Assembly: GCA_917880885.1 (NCBI GenBank)
Contig: OU862928.1
Span: 7,583,721 to 7,647,720 of the forward strand
Direction: 5' to 3'
Origin: Limnephilus marmoratus
Lineage: Eukaryota; Arthropoda; Insecta; Trichoptera; Limnephilidae
Length of the DNA: 64,000 bases
The notes under the pieces were generated by a model that worked only from the letters and a program-made list of their open reading frames with translations, had not been told where the DNA came from and ran no database searches. Below, piece after piece: positions 11,030 through 22,482 of this stretch. The position numbers were made by a program, and so were the translations under genes. Each line of letters begins with the position of its first letter. The stretch's first letter is position 1.

Positions 11030-11102
11030 AACGGTAGAGCAGAATCCGGCAAGGCTAAGGTCCTGGGTACAATCACTAGATGCGACTATCTTTTTCTGTT
11101 TT
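11030..11102 (+). pseudogene. tRNA-like sequence
   Basis: CATTGGCTCAACGGTAGAGC resembles a tRNA A-box and D-arm, and GGTCCTGGGTACAATCAC a decayed B-box/T-arm. The acceptor ends do not pair well, so it is a tRNA-derived relic and not a working gene. Confidence 0.45.
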
Positions 11103-11992
11103 AAATTTTCAGTTGACATCACTAATATTCTCATCAATGATTAATTTTTTAAGTAATTTTCAAATGCAGTTGTATTACATTGATATCAGAAAAACTTAAT
11201 ATTTATTATTGTTTGATGTTGTTACACCATTTAACCCTTTATGCGGTGATTCTCAATCTGGATAATATCCAAAAATTTAAGTCGCTTGTGCGGCGATCTT
11301 GAGTTAAAAGTACATGGGAACGATTTTAATATCGAAGTGGAAAGGTAAAATGGCTAAAGAGCCATAAAGCTGTGACATTCAAGATGAACCTACATAATAA
11401 GCTAGTTTATTTGTTTGTGCTTGTGTTCATCAAATCAAATTTTCTAAAGTTTCCCACATGTTCTGGGAAAGACTTCCATAGACGGCTGTCTAAAACGGCT
11501 AAAGAAGGAGATACAGCAACATGGCATAACACCCCAAAAATAAATCACAATATTACTTTTGGCTGTGAAAATCTCAAATCATGTGTCGATTGTGGGTTAA
11601 ATCGCTTACTCCAAAAAATAAACATGTGGAAAAAATTATAAAGGAGTGTTTTTAATCTATTTTTACCTTTTTTTTTACATTTCTAATAATGACTCATTTT
11701 GGAATGAAAAACGTTTTCGCGGAGAAAATATCAAAAATAGTGGAAATTTATAAATAGTATTACAAAAAAAATGTTTGATTATGCGTCACATTCGATCACG
11801 AAAATTTGAAATGAAGTAAAGGACAAAATGTAAATTAGTCAGGTGAGAAAAATTATTTTCCAAAATTATGAATTTTTTATTTTAAAATAACATTCAATGG
11901 AACTTTCAGAATACTTAGGTACATTTTTGTAAATTTCTTCTTACAGTATTTAATTTATTTTTAATTTTACAGAAAAATCTTCTTAACCTTCC
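11103..11992. other. No supported gene
   Basis: Contains a short fragment of the 7.2-kb inverted-repeat element at 11336-11375. An 89-codon frame at 11372-11641 shows no motif I recognise and no splice support. Confidence 0.35.
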
Positions 11993-12605
11993 AGTAGTCG
12001 CACCCTTGCGCCGAACATAAGCAGTTGCGCGCGGTCAGTGATTCTGCAACTTTTGGCGTCTGGTTTTAGAAGACGACCGAATATTTCATGATATTGTATA
12101 TAGCATATAATAAAAAAGTCTTTTATCTATATAAATAATAATACAAAAAAAACATTGGTAATCACTTTTTAATTTGTACATAATTGTTTAAGTTGGCAAA
12201 ATCTCAATTTTTTACACATCTGACACAAAACAACGCTATAAATTAACATAATAACGAAACAAGATAAAATTTTACAACTAATTATTTGCGTATAACATGT
12301 TTACGTAAAATAAAACTAAGTTCTAAATAATATGATACAAATATCATGAAATACTCACCCAGCTCTCAATATTATTCAAGAGATTTTTCAAGTACACAAC
12401 CAGTCGCACGCGGAATCTGAGACCGCAAATATAAACAAAAGAACACATGCGTTTGCGACTAATGTCACTGGGGTGCTGAGGGGACGTACCTAACCCCCCG
12501 AGGATATCACGGAAGCTCAATTGTCTATAGTTTATAGTTAGCGCATAATCAATAAAATAAGTTCGCTGCGGACTCACAGACCGCGCGCGACTGCTGAAAG
12601 GTTAA
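11993..12605. mobile_element. TTAA-flanked inverted-repeat element (613 bp)
   Basis: Bounded by TTAA at 11993-11996 and 12602-12605. Left end TTAACCTTCCAGTAGTCGC and right end, reverse-read, TTAACCTTTCAGCAGTCGCG; both arms then carry GCGCGCGGTC. No transposase frame. piggyBac-like by target only. Confidence 0.6.
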
Positions 12606-13098
12606 AATGCGTGTCGTAAAAGACGCGTTTATTTTCCTACAAATATTTTGACGACTCACATCGAAATAGGTACAAAAAAACTGAGAAAAGTGACACATTT
12701 AACTCATTTTTGGATTTATTGTCCTTTAACATCATCTCAAGTTTCCGCTTTTCGATATTAAATATATTAATACAAACTCGCAAAAAAGTTAGCAAGGATC
12801 ACAATTTATTAAAATTAAAATTTGAATATAAAAACAAACACCTTTTTACTAAATTCTACGATTGCTTTAACGTGTAGTGTGAAAAAATGGTGTTTAAAGT
12901 TGTAGACTGTAAATAGCTACTTTTAGGTTTGTTTGGAGATTTGAATCTGTCAAAAAAAATGGTCGTAAAATTGTCTGAATTGTTGTAAATAGCAAGAAAC
13001 ATTGTTGAAAGTATTTAAGTAGCATCTAAATTATTTTTTTTTGCAATGCAAGAGATCCGCTGGCTGTAGCCATGTGTTTATTCCACCCTTTTTGGGTA

Positions 13099-13257
13099 TA
13101 CAGTGAAACCCTTTTAAGAAATTTTCCTTCTTAAGAAATTTGATTTTGCCGATCCTTTTAAGACTGAATGGTCCTATTTATCCCACTTACAAGGTTTTAC
13201 TGCCTAAGAAGTTTTTTTCCGGTGTCTTGGAAAATTCCTTAAGAAGGTTTCACTGTA
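13099..13257. mobile_element. TA-flanked MITE with TACAGTGAAACC ends
   Basis: The left end TACAGTGAAACCCTTTTAAG and right end CTTAAGAAGGTTTCACTGTA are inverted and flanked by TA. It is 159 bp, nearly palindromic, and shaped like a Tc1/mariner-derived MITE. Confidence 0.75.
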
Positions 13258-13582
13258 TTTTGATCAATGTCTGTCTATATAAAGTCGTGGGTTAAAATTC
13301 AGTTGAATTTGAATAAATGAAGAATTTTTGTTAATTTTACAAGCTTTTCTTTTGATGGTTCACAAATACAGATCGGTAGATCCGTTCTTGGATTTGTAAT
13401 TACGATTTTTAGGCCAAAGTTTAAAGTAAATATCTCTTCGTGGGCACTCAACCTTTCCATAGCTAACAGGGGTAACTAAAATCTTTGAAATTACTGTACT
13501 CTATGTATCAGCTTATTTTTAGTATTCCTATAAACATGGCCTCGTAATGATAACATTTGTGGGGGTATTTCAATGACCCCTC

Positions 13583-13795
13583 ATGGTAACACAAGTTTTA
13601 TTTTGCATTGTGGCCTGTCATAATGTACTTGCTTTAGTTCCTCGCCATCGACTTCCCCACCTTCTTCCCCTCCCACTACCTTCAGTCTCACAACTTACCC
13701 CAAATGGGGATGCCATAGTGTCACTTGTTCCAGATGGTTTGAAGCAGTTGGGTCTCTCGTGCAGTATTCACATTGAAAATAATTAAAAATGGCAA
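13583..13795 (+). repeat. Decayed 3' part of the tRNA-derived SINE
   Basis: Shares TTCCCCACCTTCTTCCCCTC, CAACTTACCCCAAATGGGGA and the GCAGTTGGG ... TGCAGTATT end with the complete SINEs at 21690 and 42155. The tRNA head is missing. Confidence 0.6.
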
Positions 13796-13805
13796 AGGTT
13801 AAAAT

Positions 13806-13940
13806 GGACTTACATTGGAACCCTCTTTAGAAGTTGTTTTTACAGTACCTTTAAGACTGAATTGGCCCAATTTATCCCACATATAAGGTTAAAGTTTTTT
13901 TCTCATCCCTTGAAAAACTTCTTAAGATATTTTCACTTAT
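13806..13940. mobile_element. Degraded second copy of the 13.1-kb MITE
   Basis: Keeps CCTTTAAGACTGAATTGGCC and CAATTTATCCCACATATAAG in the order of the 13099-13257 element, with eroded ends. Confidence 0.6.
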
Positions 13941-14234
13941 TGTGTGTCTTATATTGGGAAGATTAAATTGTTTTAATTAACATATAATAGAAACATGGGA
14001 GATGGGTCATTATTAATATGATACCGCGCACCACAATGCAATACTTACAAAACCGTAAATTTCTTTTATATCATTGCTCGACAACGGTCAGCATGCTTGA
14101 ATGCCATATCTCCCTCTTGTCTCTATCTATTATTTCTATACAGTTTTGGAAAGCATGTCTTATTTTCATTTCAAAATCCATAAGAACCAAGAAATATTGT
14201 AGGTATTTTGTGTTTAAACCTGTTGAATGTTGGA

Positions 14235-14345
14235 TGGTATTTTAGATTGATATTGGCGCAAGCGATTCTGACCTTGTCCTTCATACAGTTTCTTTGTACA
14301 TAAGGATTCAAATCGCATTTAAAAGTGACAGATGAGAGGTTAAAA
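14235..14345. mobile_element. Right-end fragment of the TTAA-flanked element
   Basis: Matches the right arm of the 8740-9945 element: ATTGGCGCAAGCGATTCTGA, CATACAGTTTCTTTGTACAT and the end GATGAGAGGTTAA. Confidence 0.65.
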
Positions 14346-14539
14346 TTAAATTTCAACTTTGGGATAATTTGACAATTTTATTAAAAGTTTTGAATTGCGT
14401 CTTGCAATTTGGACCTTTGTAAAATACTTTACAACTGGCAGTTACATTAATAATAATGATAATTGTAAATTAGGCAAAATAACATGCGATACGTGACACT
14501 GGGAGTCTATAAGTCGATACTTGTATAAGAAGACGCCGC

Positions 14540-14850
14540 GGACAAACTCTGATAATCAAGTATTTGATTCACTTTTTCATGTCATGATTTTAGTATTGTT
14601 TCACTTGTTCAAGCCATGATTTAAGTATTTGATCCACTAGTTCCTGCCGTGATTTTAGTATTTGATTCACGTGTTCATGCTATGGTTTCAGCATTTGATT
14701 CACTTGTTCATGCCAAGATTTTAGTATTTGATTCCCTTGTGATGAAAAATGTCATGGTTTTATTATTATTTCACTTCTTCAAGCCATGATTTAAGAATTT
14801 GATTCACTTGTTCATGCCATGATTTACATATTTGTTCATGCCATGATTTA
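14540..14850. repeat. Irregular minisatellite, 30-42-bp unit, about 8 copies
   Basis: Units combine ATTTGATTCACTTGTTCATG and CCATGATTTTAGT with variable spacing and partial deletions. Confidence 0.75.
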
Positions 14851-15012
14851 AAACTCGTATTCTGAAGGTGTTTTCCTGATTTTAGGTGTCTATTAGATTA
14901 CATTCATTCATAATCACATTGCAAAGATAAACCAATAGAATTATTTTGTGAGTGTGTCTGTATGCCCGAAGTAGAGCAATTTTACATTACTTCGGGTGAA
15001 ATTAGTCACTGA

Positions 15013-15405
15013 TATACAACGTGTCCGGAAACTCGTAGTACAAGCGGGAAACTGGTGAATCTACATCACATAGAGAACCTAAAAAAAATATTTTTTTCGA
15101 TCTCAGCATTTCGATTTTAATATTATTTTTTTTCTATTTTTCCTTTTTTTCGGCAACTAAAGGGTTAAAAAAACTTTTGAGCCCGGTTTACCCTTCGATG
15201 CATTTTATAAGACATTACATAGCTGAAATGAACCCCCTAGTGAACAATTTTTTCAAATTTAACCAAAAAAAATCCAACTTCGGACCCGATTTTCTCGAAA
15301 ACGAAAGCTCAAATCAAAAAAAGTTATACCACAAAATCTACTCCAAATGTGATGTGGAGTCTCCAGTTTCCCGCTTGTACTACGAGTTTCCGGACACCTT
15401 GTATA
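15013..15405. mobile_element. MITE family M, copy 1
   Basis: The left end TATACAACGTGTCCGGAAAC continues TCGTAGTACAAGCGGGAAAC; the right end is its reverse complement and finishes CCGGACACCTTGTATA. The arms are about 50 bp and the flanks TA. The interior carries GGGTTAAAAAAACTTTTGAG and CTAGTGAACAATTTTTTCAA. The internal open frame is incidental. Confidence 0.85.
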
Positions 15406-15772
15406 GATAATACTTTTAGATAATTTCGTTCAGTTGTTCTTGTAATAATTAAATTATTGTTTTTATTCGTAATTCAAAAAAATAATTGTAAATTATTTAC
15501 TAAAACCAATGACATTACAAACTAACAGATACGTCATTGTCATCAAACACACTTAAATTCTTAATTCAAAAGTTCATTCACGTACGAAAAACATAGACAT
15601 TCAAAGAATATGTGTCTAAGAACGAAATAGATATAGGATTGGGCAGCGTTTACATACTTAAAAGTTGCGCCGAATGCTACATTCTAATGGGTGTGATTGA
15701 GATGACAATACTGTTACTCGTTTACACTACAATACGGATACGGAATATAATACGAAACGATATATACAACGT

Positions 15773-16153
15773 GTCCTGAAACTCGTGGTACAAGCGGAAA
15801 ACCAGTGAATCTACATCACTTAGAGAACCCAAAAAACTTATTTTTTTCGATCTGAGCATTTCGATTTTTATATTATTTTTTAACTATTTTTCAATTTTTT
15901 CGGCAACTAAAGGGTTAAAAAAACTTTCGAGCCTAGTTTACCATTCGATGCATTTTAAAAGACATTACACATCTGATATTAACCCCCTAGTGACCGATTT
16001 TTTCAAATTTGACCAAAAAAATTCCAACTTCGGACTCGATTTACTCGAAAACGAGAGCTCAAATCAAAAAAATTATATCACGAATCGACTCCGAATGTGA
16101 TGTAGATTGACCAGTTTTCCGCTTGTACTACGAGTTTCCGGACACCGTGTATA
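15773..16153. mobile_element. MITE family M, copy 2
   Basis: Same ends and interior as the copy at 15013, in the same orientation, about 370 bp downstream. Confidence 0.85.
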
Positions 16154-16194
16154 ATACGAAGAATATGGAATGCTGTATGAGATGACATTCTGCC

Positions 16195-16216
16195 AGTATA
16201 TATATATATATATACT
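16195..16216. repeat. TA microsatellite
   Basis: A run of alternating TA just outside the second family-M MITE. Confidence 0.8.
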
Positions 16217-17650
16217 TACGTGTTGCTAAGTAAGTATCTCACTTTCTCTTATGGCGCTTAAAATCTTCGGGAAACAATTGTATTATTTATGATAATAAGT
16301 AATTTGCATGTATTCAAGAATGAAATGTTATTTTCATCACACAGGAGAGAATTTTGTTTTTTTGATGGCACAGAATGTGACAGTTTAGTTTCTAAATCAA
16401 AAGTTTGGCAGTTACCTAGGGACGATTCTCTCCTTAGGTCAAAGGGTATTTGACCCCCAAAAATTATAAGTCATAATAATAATAAATCTTACGCATCAAA
16501 CTGCTCAACATCGACTGCTCTTATTCTTTATTCGAAATGAACCGCGAAATAGCGAGCGGCGACGGCAGCAAGTGAAGAGCAATGACATCTATTGTCTCAA
16601 ATGGAAACTCCTATTCACACATTATTTACAATCGCTGGGTCAATTTAAAAAATGTCCACATCTTTGATATCTTCTGTCCCTGTGCGCGCACCATACAATA
16701 AACGAGATGGCATTATATCTTTCGTCTAATAAAAATTCTCCCGCATAGGTATTAAAGAAAGCTTAGAGACTCTTAGGTCATGACCGCGAGAGAGATAGCA
16801 CGATGAATCTTATGTGTTGTAAGAGATGTATAAATAAACATAGGTAGGTTTTGCATTTAGCACGCATGTCTCGCATGAAACAATGGTTATTTTTGTTTTG
16901 GACAGTTCGGGAAAGATTTGGAATAATTATTTACATTGTTATCGGTGTAATTTGCAACGAAATATTAACATTTTCAAATTTAGTTTTGTGACACATTGAG
17001 AAGTAGAACATTTCAAAGATTATTATGATCACTTTTCAACGGATATAGAAAACAGCTGGATTTTTTTGTTTTTTAGGTTCCTATTGCCTCTGCAATTACC
17101 ATATCTTTCACTTGCCACTTTAAGATCTCTACAAACGTGTCTTAAGTTTTGTAATGTCGTTGGTAATAACGATTTATGGATTTCAAGTTAGGGACTAAGC
17201 TTAGCCAAGGTAACACTATCCAATGTTCCTCGTTGAAAATAACTTTCATTCTAAATTGAATTCTGATAGTATTATATTTTTAAAGAGCTACCAATCCCAA
17301 GTGATATTGCTTGCTGTCCTTTATTACGCATTAGTTCATACAGCAACCATTGAGTAAAACTTTTAACTTAATATTATTGTGTATATAAGAGTAATCTAGT
17401 AATTTCTATAAAAAAAATTGATTAAATAAATTAAAGGTACAAAAAAAATAATGAAAATATTGTTGGTCTTGAATTTTTTACTGAATTTTTAATAAAACTA
17501 GCTAGGAAATCAATGTAACCTTTTTAACATTATTAACTAAACTAGCTCCATTTCCATTAATGTTCCTGATTTTTATCCGGATGGGTCATCTTAAAGTCAG
17601 CGCCGAACTGTTAAATAAAATAATTATTTAAAAAAAAAAATCATTTAAAA
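16217..17650. other. No supported feature
   Basis: AT-rich sequence with no open frame above 60 codons and no recognised repeat. Confidence 0.4.
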
Positions 17651-17654
17651 CATT

Positions 17655-17852
17655 TAGGTTGTGTTGCTTCAAACTTTGTCACATTTGATGACCATCAAAT
17701 TGTCAATCGGCGTCATTTTGAATTTTTGTCACCGATTCTCAACCTGTTTGATTAAATCGACATCAGTTGTCAAGCATAATAAAATTTTAAACAGTGCCTA
17801 TCGTCAATTTGATGCATGTGCTAGAATTTGAAGCAACTGAGCCCTAGTGTTT
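17655..17852. mobile_element. Small inverted-repeat element
   Basis: Ends are TTGCTTCAAACTTTG on the left and AGAATTTGAAGCAA on the right, about 200 bp apart, with ATTTGATGACCATCAAAT and related inverted words inside. Confidence 0.45.
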
Positions 17853-17919
17853 TATCTGCTCAAGTGATATCTACCCGAAATTGGGTAGGTGGTTTTTCTA
17901 AGATTGTTTTATAAAACCT

Positions 17920-18560
17920 AAAAATACGGAATAAACGGTAAAATCTGGGTGGATTCATTGGCTTTAAACCACAGCAACAGTTCGTTTTACCATATTTAAT
18001 ATAGCTGGGGTACCCGGATTCGCTCAGGGAATTGATATGAGATTGAACTGACGTTCAAATCCACGACGGGTCTTGCTTTATATATACCCCTATCAATGGG
18101 TAGCGCCACACATGCAAATAAAGCTTTGAATGGTCCACAATGTTCCAGAACATTCCACAACATATGAGAGTGTTCTGGAATGTTTCACAATGATCTGGGA
18201 TGTTCCCGAACGTACCAAACTATTCCCGAACATTCCGGGATGTTGTGAAATGCTCTCAAATACTCTCGAATGTTCTGGACTGATCTAGAGGGTGAAATAT
18301 TCAGCCCTTATATCTTCAAAGGCATGCCCTTCAGGTAAAAACAGAAACCTTCTTCATGGATGGGGGATAGAGGGCTACCAAACCACACAACTCTCTTGAT
18401 CGTACCGGGACTCATTTTTGAGTTTTAGCGGCACGCACATTGTACACTTTCTTTTACATATATTATTTGGAGGTTTGAGTTTTGTTATGAGCGTGGCCAA
18501 ATCGAAAAGCGAACACTCAGAAATCTCTATCGCTCGAGTGATTAAACTAAGAGTTTTTAT
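17920..18560. repeat. Second copy of the 190-395 dispersed repeat, split
   Basis: GGAATAAACGGTAAAATCTG and GGTGGATTCATTGG at the left, then GAGCGTGGCCAAATCGAAAA and ATCGCTCGAGTG at 18490-18542. About 460 bp of unrelated sequence, including the heat-shock-element-like cluster, lies between. Confidence 0.5.
18140..18281. promoter_or_regulatory. Cluster of heat-shock-element-like motifs
   Basis: Perfect inverted pentamers of the nTTCnnGAAnnTTCn type: TTCCAGAACATTC at 18143-18155 and TTCCCGAACATTCCGGGA at 18223-18240, plus close matches at 18173-18186, 18203-18210 and CTCTCGAATGTTCTGGAC at 18263-18280. Heat shock factor binds such arrays in animals. No gene start is visible nearby, so the motif match is clear but a function is not. 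Confidence 0.4.
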
Positions 18561-19186
18561 AACTAAAGAAAGAAGTTATTATACTTATGATTTGTGTGGT
18601 TAAATGGTTTTAGACCTTTTAACTAAACGAAATATAAGAAACAAGAGTGAACCGTTAACATATTTAGTCTCCGCCGAAACACAATATATTATATTAGCCC
18701 AAAATATGAGTTTTTTTATTTGCATTTTCTGACTTTTTGATCTCCTTTCCGGAGTTTAGTACTAACTAAAGACATTCATACTGCCGCTAGGGATAAATTG
18801 TCAACGCTCGAACCGAATGGTTCAATTTTAAAATCACATGAAATAAATTTAAAAAAAAAGATTATTTAATTTCGTTTCAAATACTGTAGTTTAAATAGCA
18901 ATCGTATTTAACACAATGAATTACTTCATCGAATTAAATTTCTTTCGTACGATTCGATAAGACATACTGATGATTGGTAATTAATTCATTTGTCATGTTT
19001 CCGATAGAAGCGAAATTATTTATTTAGCCATCACAATAATGTAATGAACAGTTAAAAACAGAATGACTATTATTTCTAGTATTTATGTAATTATTTATTG
19101 AATGCCCCCTAAATACAAAGTGAACAATTAAAAAAGACAAAAATATTCTTTCTGGTTGGGTAGATGAAGTTTTAGGTTCAGTTGTT

Positions 19187-19221
19187 CGACTGACTGTCAC
19201 ATTAAATGTGACAGTCAGTCG
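19187..19221. repeat. Perfect 17-bp palindrome with 1-nt centre
   Basis: CGACTGACTGTCACATT, one A, and its exact reverse complement. It would form a cruciform or a very tight hairpin. Confidence 0.9.
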
Positions 19222-19394
19222 CACTGTGATGACGTAAAATTTTGACATCGTTACAGTGTGCCATTTTGAATATTTCGACATTTTAAGGGTGGCAGATTCT
19301 CGGCCCGTTTAAACTTTTGATCAAATTGTGATCAGGGATGATCTCACATTCATTGTTAGAATATTTGATTTGAGCCAACTGTTAATTTTTTCTA

Positions 19395-19640
19395 GGTCTG
19401 TTTCTGCATTTCCTAATAAGATGTCTAAATCTTTACTCTAGTAAAAAATTGCAGCATCATCTGCATATAAAAAATTTTCACCATTTAATTCTAATTGCGA
19501 AATACCATTGATGTAAATTTGGAACAGTAGTGGTCCTAGTACGGGTCCCTGCGGAACTCCATAGTTTGTTAGAAGTTGGTTGATATTTTGGTTGTTTATG
19601 CTAACGAATTGCTTTCTATTGTTAAGATGTGATTTGAATA
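19395..19640 (-). pseudogene. Non-LTR reverse transcriptase fragment
   Basis: The minus strand reads YGVPQGPVLGPLLFQIYING, then about 10 residues, then LYADDAAIFY followed at once by a stop. These are the catalytic palm blocks of a non-LTR reverse transcriptase with the YADD box intact. Truncated on both sides. Confidence 0.85.
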
Positions 19641-20394
19641 GATTAAGACTTGTGCTTTACAACATCACACTTTGACCAGAATCTAAAATGGCCCTAGAAT
19701 CGGAGATTAACTGGAACTAAAATAGTCTACCAAACCATTATTTTGAATAAATCAAGTGTATTTCTTGTCTTTTGTATTGTTTTTCCTTGTGTAAGTTTAA
19801 TGTGTTGTTTAATGCATTTCCCCTTACAGTTTCACCATGATAATTTAATAGAATATTGTAAACCCATGATCTTGTATTTACTTGTTATAAACTGTTTAGG
19901 ATAAGTTAGGTGTTTTTTATTAATGAATTATGTATAAAACTTAGACCGCAGCGGTCCTAAATATAAATAATAATTTGTCACAGGATTACATAAGAATAAT
20001 GATTTTGCTAAGCACCACACTCTGTAAAGAAATTGAATATTGTACATATTATTGAAATAATCCTATAGTAATAATAATAAATATTGTATGAATTCAATAC
20101 ATTATGATCCTTCAATAAATGTAATGAAGTGTTTATACCGTTTTGTAATTTCTCTGTATTCCATTTTCCCATGTTCGTTTTTCGTTGTCAATGTGACAAC
20201 AAAATGTTGAAAAAGATCTCATAGATATGGTTGTGTCGCCCTTAACCGTTTAAGAGCTATGCTTATTTCGCAAGTATGTACAAAAGTGCTGCAGATATTT
20301 TTTGTTTTTAGGTAAAAAGTATGGTATTCAATAAAAATACGATAAATTGATAAATATCAACCAATTTTTTTTGATTGTTTTTGTAATTATACAA

Positions 20395-21375
20395 GTAAAG
20401 AACCTATATTGGTTCCAAACAGCAGAAATAAGACATGGGAACGAGAGATCTAATGCAATTGCCATTCAGTGTGGAGTACGACAAGGCTGTATCCTGTCGC
20501 CACTATTGTTTAATCTCTATTCCAACTATGTTTTTAAAAGAGCCCTAAGTAATACCGAGAAGGGTCTTAAGATCAACAGAGTTGTCATTAATAACATAAG
20601 ATATGCAGATACTGTATTACTAGCTGACTGTATCGATGACCTCCAAGACCTATTAAATCTTGTTAATAATGCTGGTGAGCAACTGGGCCTAAAAATCAAC
20701 GTCGATAAAATTAAATGGATGACATTTGGACGACTAGATCACTCATCAGTGATACAGTTAAATGGTTGCAATGTCGAAAAGGTGGAAAGATTTAGATACC
20801 TCGGCAGTATTCTCACGGAGACTCTTGACCCAGATGTAGAGGTTAGGTGTAGAATTGAAGCAGTAACTGCTTTCATTAAAATGAAATCCCTCTTTTGCAA
20901 TGACAATATCAGCTTAAAACTAAGGCAGAGAATGCTAAAATGTTATGAGTGGTCGGTCTTGCTGTATGGGTGTGAAACATGGACCTTGAAAGTAAATACC
21001 ATGAGCAGGTTAGAGGCTTTTGAAATGTGGCTTCACCGGAGAATGATCACCAACACAGAAAATCTCAGACGGGCTAGAGCAGATAGAGAACTGCTTACAT
21101 TAATAAAAATCATGAAAATTTCATATCTGGGTCATATACTTCGAGGGGAGAAGTATCACTTGCTCCATTTAATATTGAAAGGCAAGATAGAGGGTCGCCG
21201 AGGGCCCGGTAGGAGACAAATGTCTTGGCTGCGAAATATACGAGAGTTGACCGGCATTAGAAGTGTGGAGGAGCTATTCCAGGCAGCGCAAGACAGAGAG
21301 ACATTTTCAAGAGTGATCGCCAACGTCAGGGAGACCTGATGCGGCTCACAAAGAAGAAGAAGAAAAGAATGATAT
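20395..21375 (+). pseudogene. RTE-type LINE reverse transcriptase, 3' half, one catalytic Asp codon missing
   Basis: A frame open from 20347 to 21339; homology starts near codon 17. The order is GVRQGCILSPLLFNLYS, RYADTVLLAD, GLKINVDKIKWM, FRYLGSILTE, YGCETWTL, LGHILRGEKYHLL and GKIEGRRGPGRRQMSWLRNI, the usual C-terminal half of insect RTE-type elements, ending in a GAAGAAGAAGAAAAG tail. The RT box should read YADDT; here TAT-GCA-GAT-ACT at 20602-20613 has a single Asp, an in-frame 3-bp loss. The 5' half (endonuclease, fingers) is missing, so this is a dead 5'-truncated insertion whose frame survived. Confidence 0.85.
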
Positions 21376-21689
21376 TTTATGCTTCCATTAAAAAATCACA
21401 CATTTACTACTACAAATATTAAAAATTGTAAGATTATGTCACTTCACAATTGTGTTTTCCCGTGTAAAGACCATTTAATGGTGGCTCGTCTGGTTATCCC
21501 CATTTCCAGTAAGACGGACAATGAATGCGTTTATTTCTTTCGTAGAATTTCTTGGTCCACTTTTTTTCCTATGAATTTCCTGTGTTCAAAAATTGTGCAG
21601 CGTAACGTTTGGTTTCTTTGACAGTATTTTCAAGAAATAATGAGGTGAAAAATAAATTGAAATTCGTTGTTGGTTTTATATTTGACGGC

Positions 21690-22096
21690 CGGCGTAGTGC
21701 AGCGGTAAGGCGCTTGACTCGCATTCCGAAAGTCACGGGATCGAATCCCGGCGTGGCAAATAAATTTTATTTGATTAATTTGTGTATTTCACAATTTATT
21801 CATTTAAAATAATATATAGTATATTTGCGGCATGTTCCAGAGTGGAAGATACTATCAGTATCGCCCTGGTGTAAGACCACCATTCAGAATTGAAACGTTG
21901 CTTGAAAATGGCTTTAGCCGTGTTTGGTGACCAGATCTGAATAGCCAGGTACTTCCCAACCTTCCGCTTCCCCACCTTCTTCCCCTCTCCACTACCTTCA
22001 GCCTCACAACATACCCCAATTGGGGATGCCATAGTCTCACTGGCTCCAGACGGGAGCAGTTGAGATTCTTGTGCGGTATTAACTGTAAAAAAAAAA
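21690..22096 (+). mobile_element. tRNA-derived SINE, full copy
   Basis: The head carries an A-box-like TAGTGCAGCGGTAAGGCGC and a B-box GGATCGAATCCCGG, ending CGTGGCA. A body with GAATTGAAACGTTGCTTG, TGACCAGATCTGAATAGCCA and a CCCCAATTGGGGATGCC hairpin follows, and the end is a poly(A) run at 22086-22100. A near-identical copy lies at 42155-42562. Confidence 0.8.
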
Positions 22097-22150
22097 AAAA
22101 TTATTGTTATCAAGTTTAATTTGTAGGACTTCATTTTTTTAATTTTTATA

Positions 22151-22412
22151 TCTTCCTAATATTATAAATGCAAAAGTTTGTATGGATGTATGTGTGTTTG
22201 TTACTCTTTCAAGCAAAAACTACTGAATGGATTTTAATGAAACTTTGCAATAATATAGCTCATACATCAGAATAACATATAGGCTATAATTTATGTTGCT
22301 AGCTAGGAAGGGGAGGCGGGAGGGGAACGGGGACGCACGGGAAAGGTGATTCAGGGAGAATCAATGTATTTCTTTGAATATGGCATTGCAACGCATGCCG
22401 GGAAGCAGCTAG
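22151..22412 (+). mobile_element. Nonautonomous Helitron (262 bp)
   Basis: Begins TCTTCCTAATATTATAAATG after an A and ends CTAG before a T, as Helitrons do. The 3' end has the hairpin GGCAT-TGCAACGC-ATGCC about 10 nt before CTAG. The same hairpin ends the element at 61470-61877. Confidence 0.75.
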
Positions 22413-22413
22413 T

Positions 22414-22482
22414 ATTCAATAATATTATTATTCAATTTATAAATGAACTGTTTTTATAAATTGAATAATAATATTATTGAAT
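22414..22482. repeat. Perfect 30-bp inverted repeat, 9-nt spacer
   Basis: The arms 22414-22443 and 22453-22482 are exact reverse complements and very AT-rich. The repeat fills the gap between the Helitron end and a family-M MITE. Confidence 0.9.

Noticed and set aside
15177..15410. 77-codon frame
   Set aside because: Lies wholly inside a MITE and is not kept in the sister copies.
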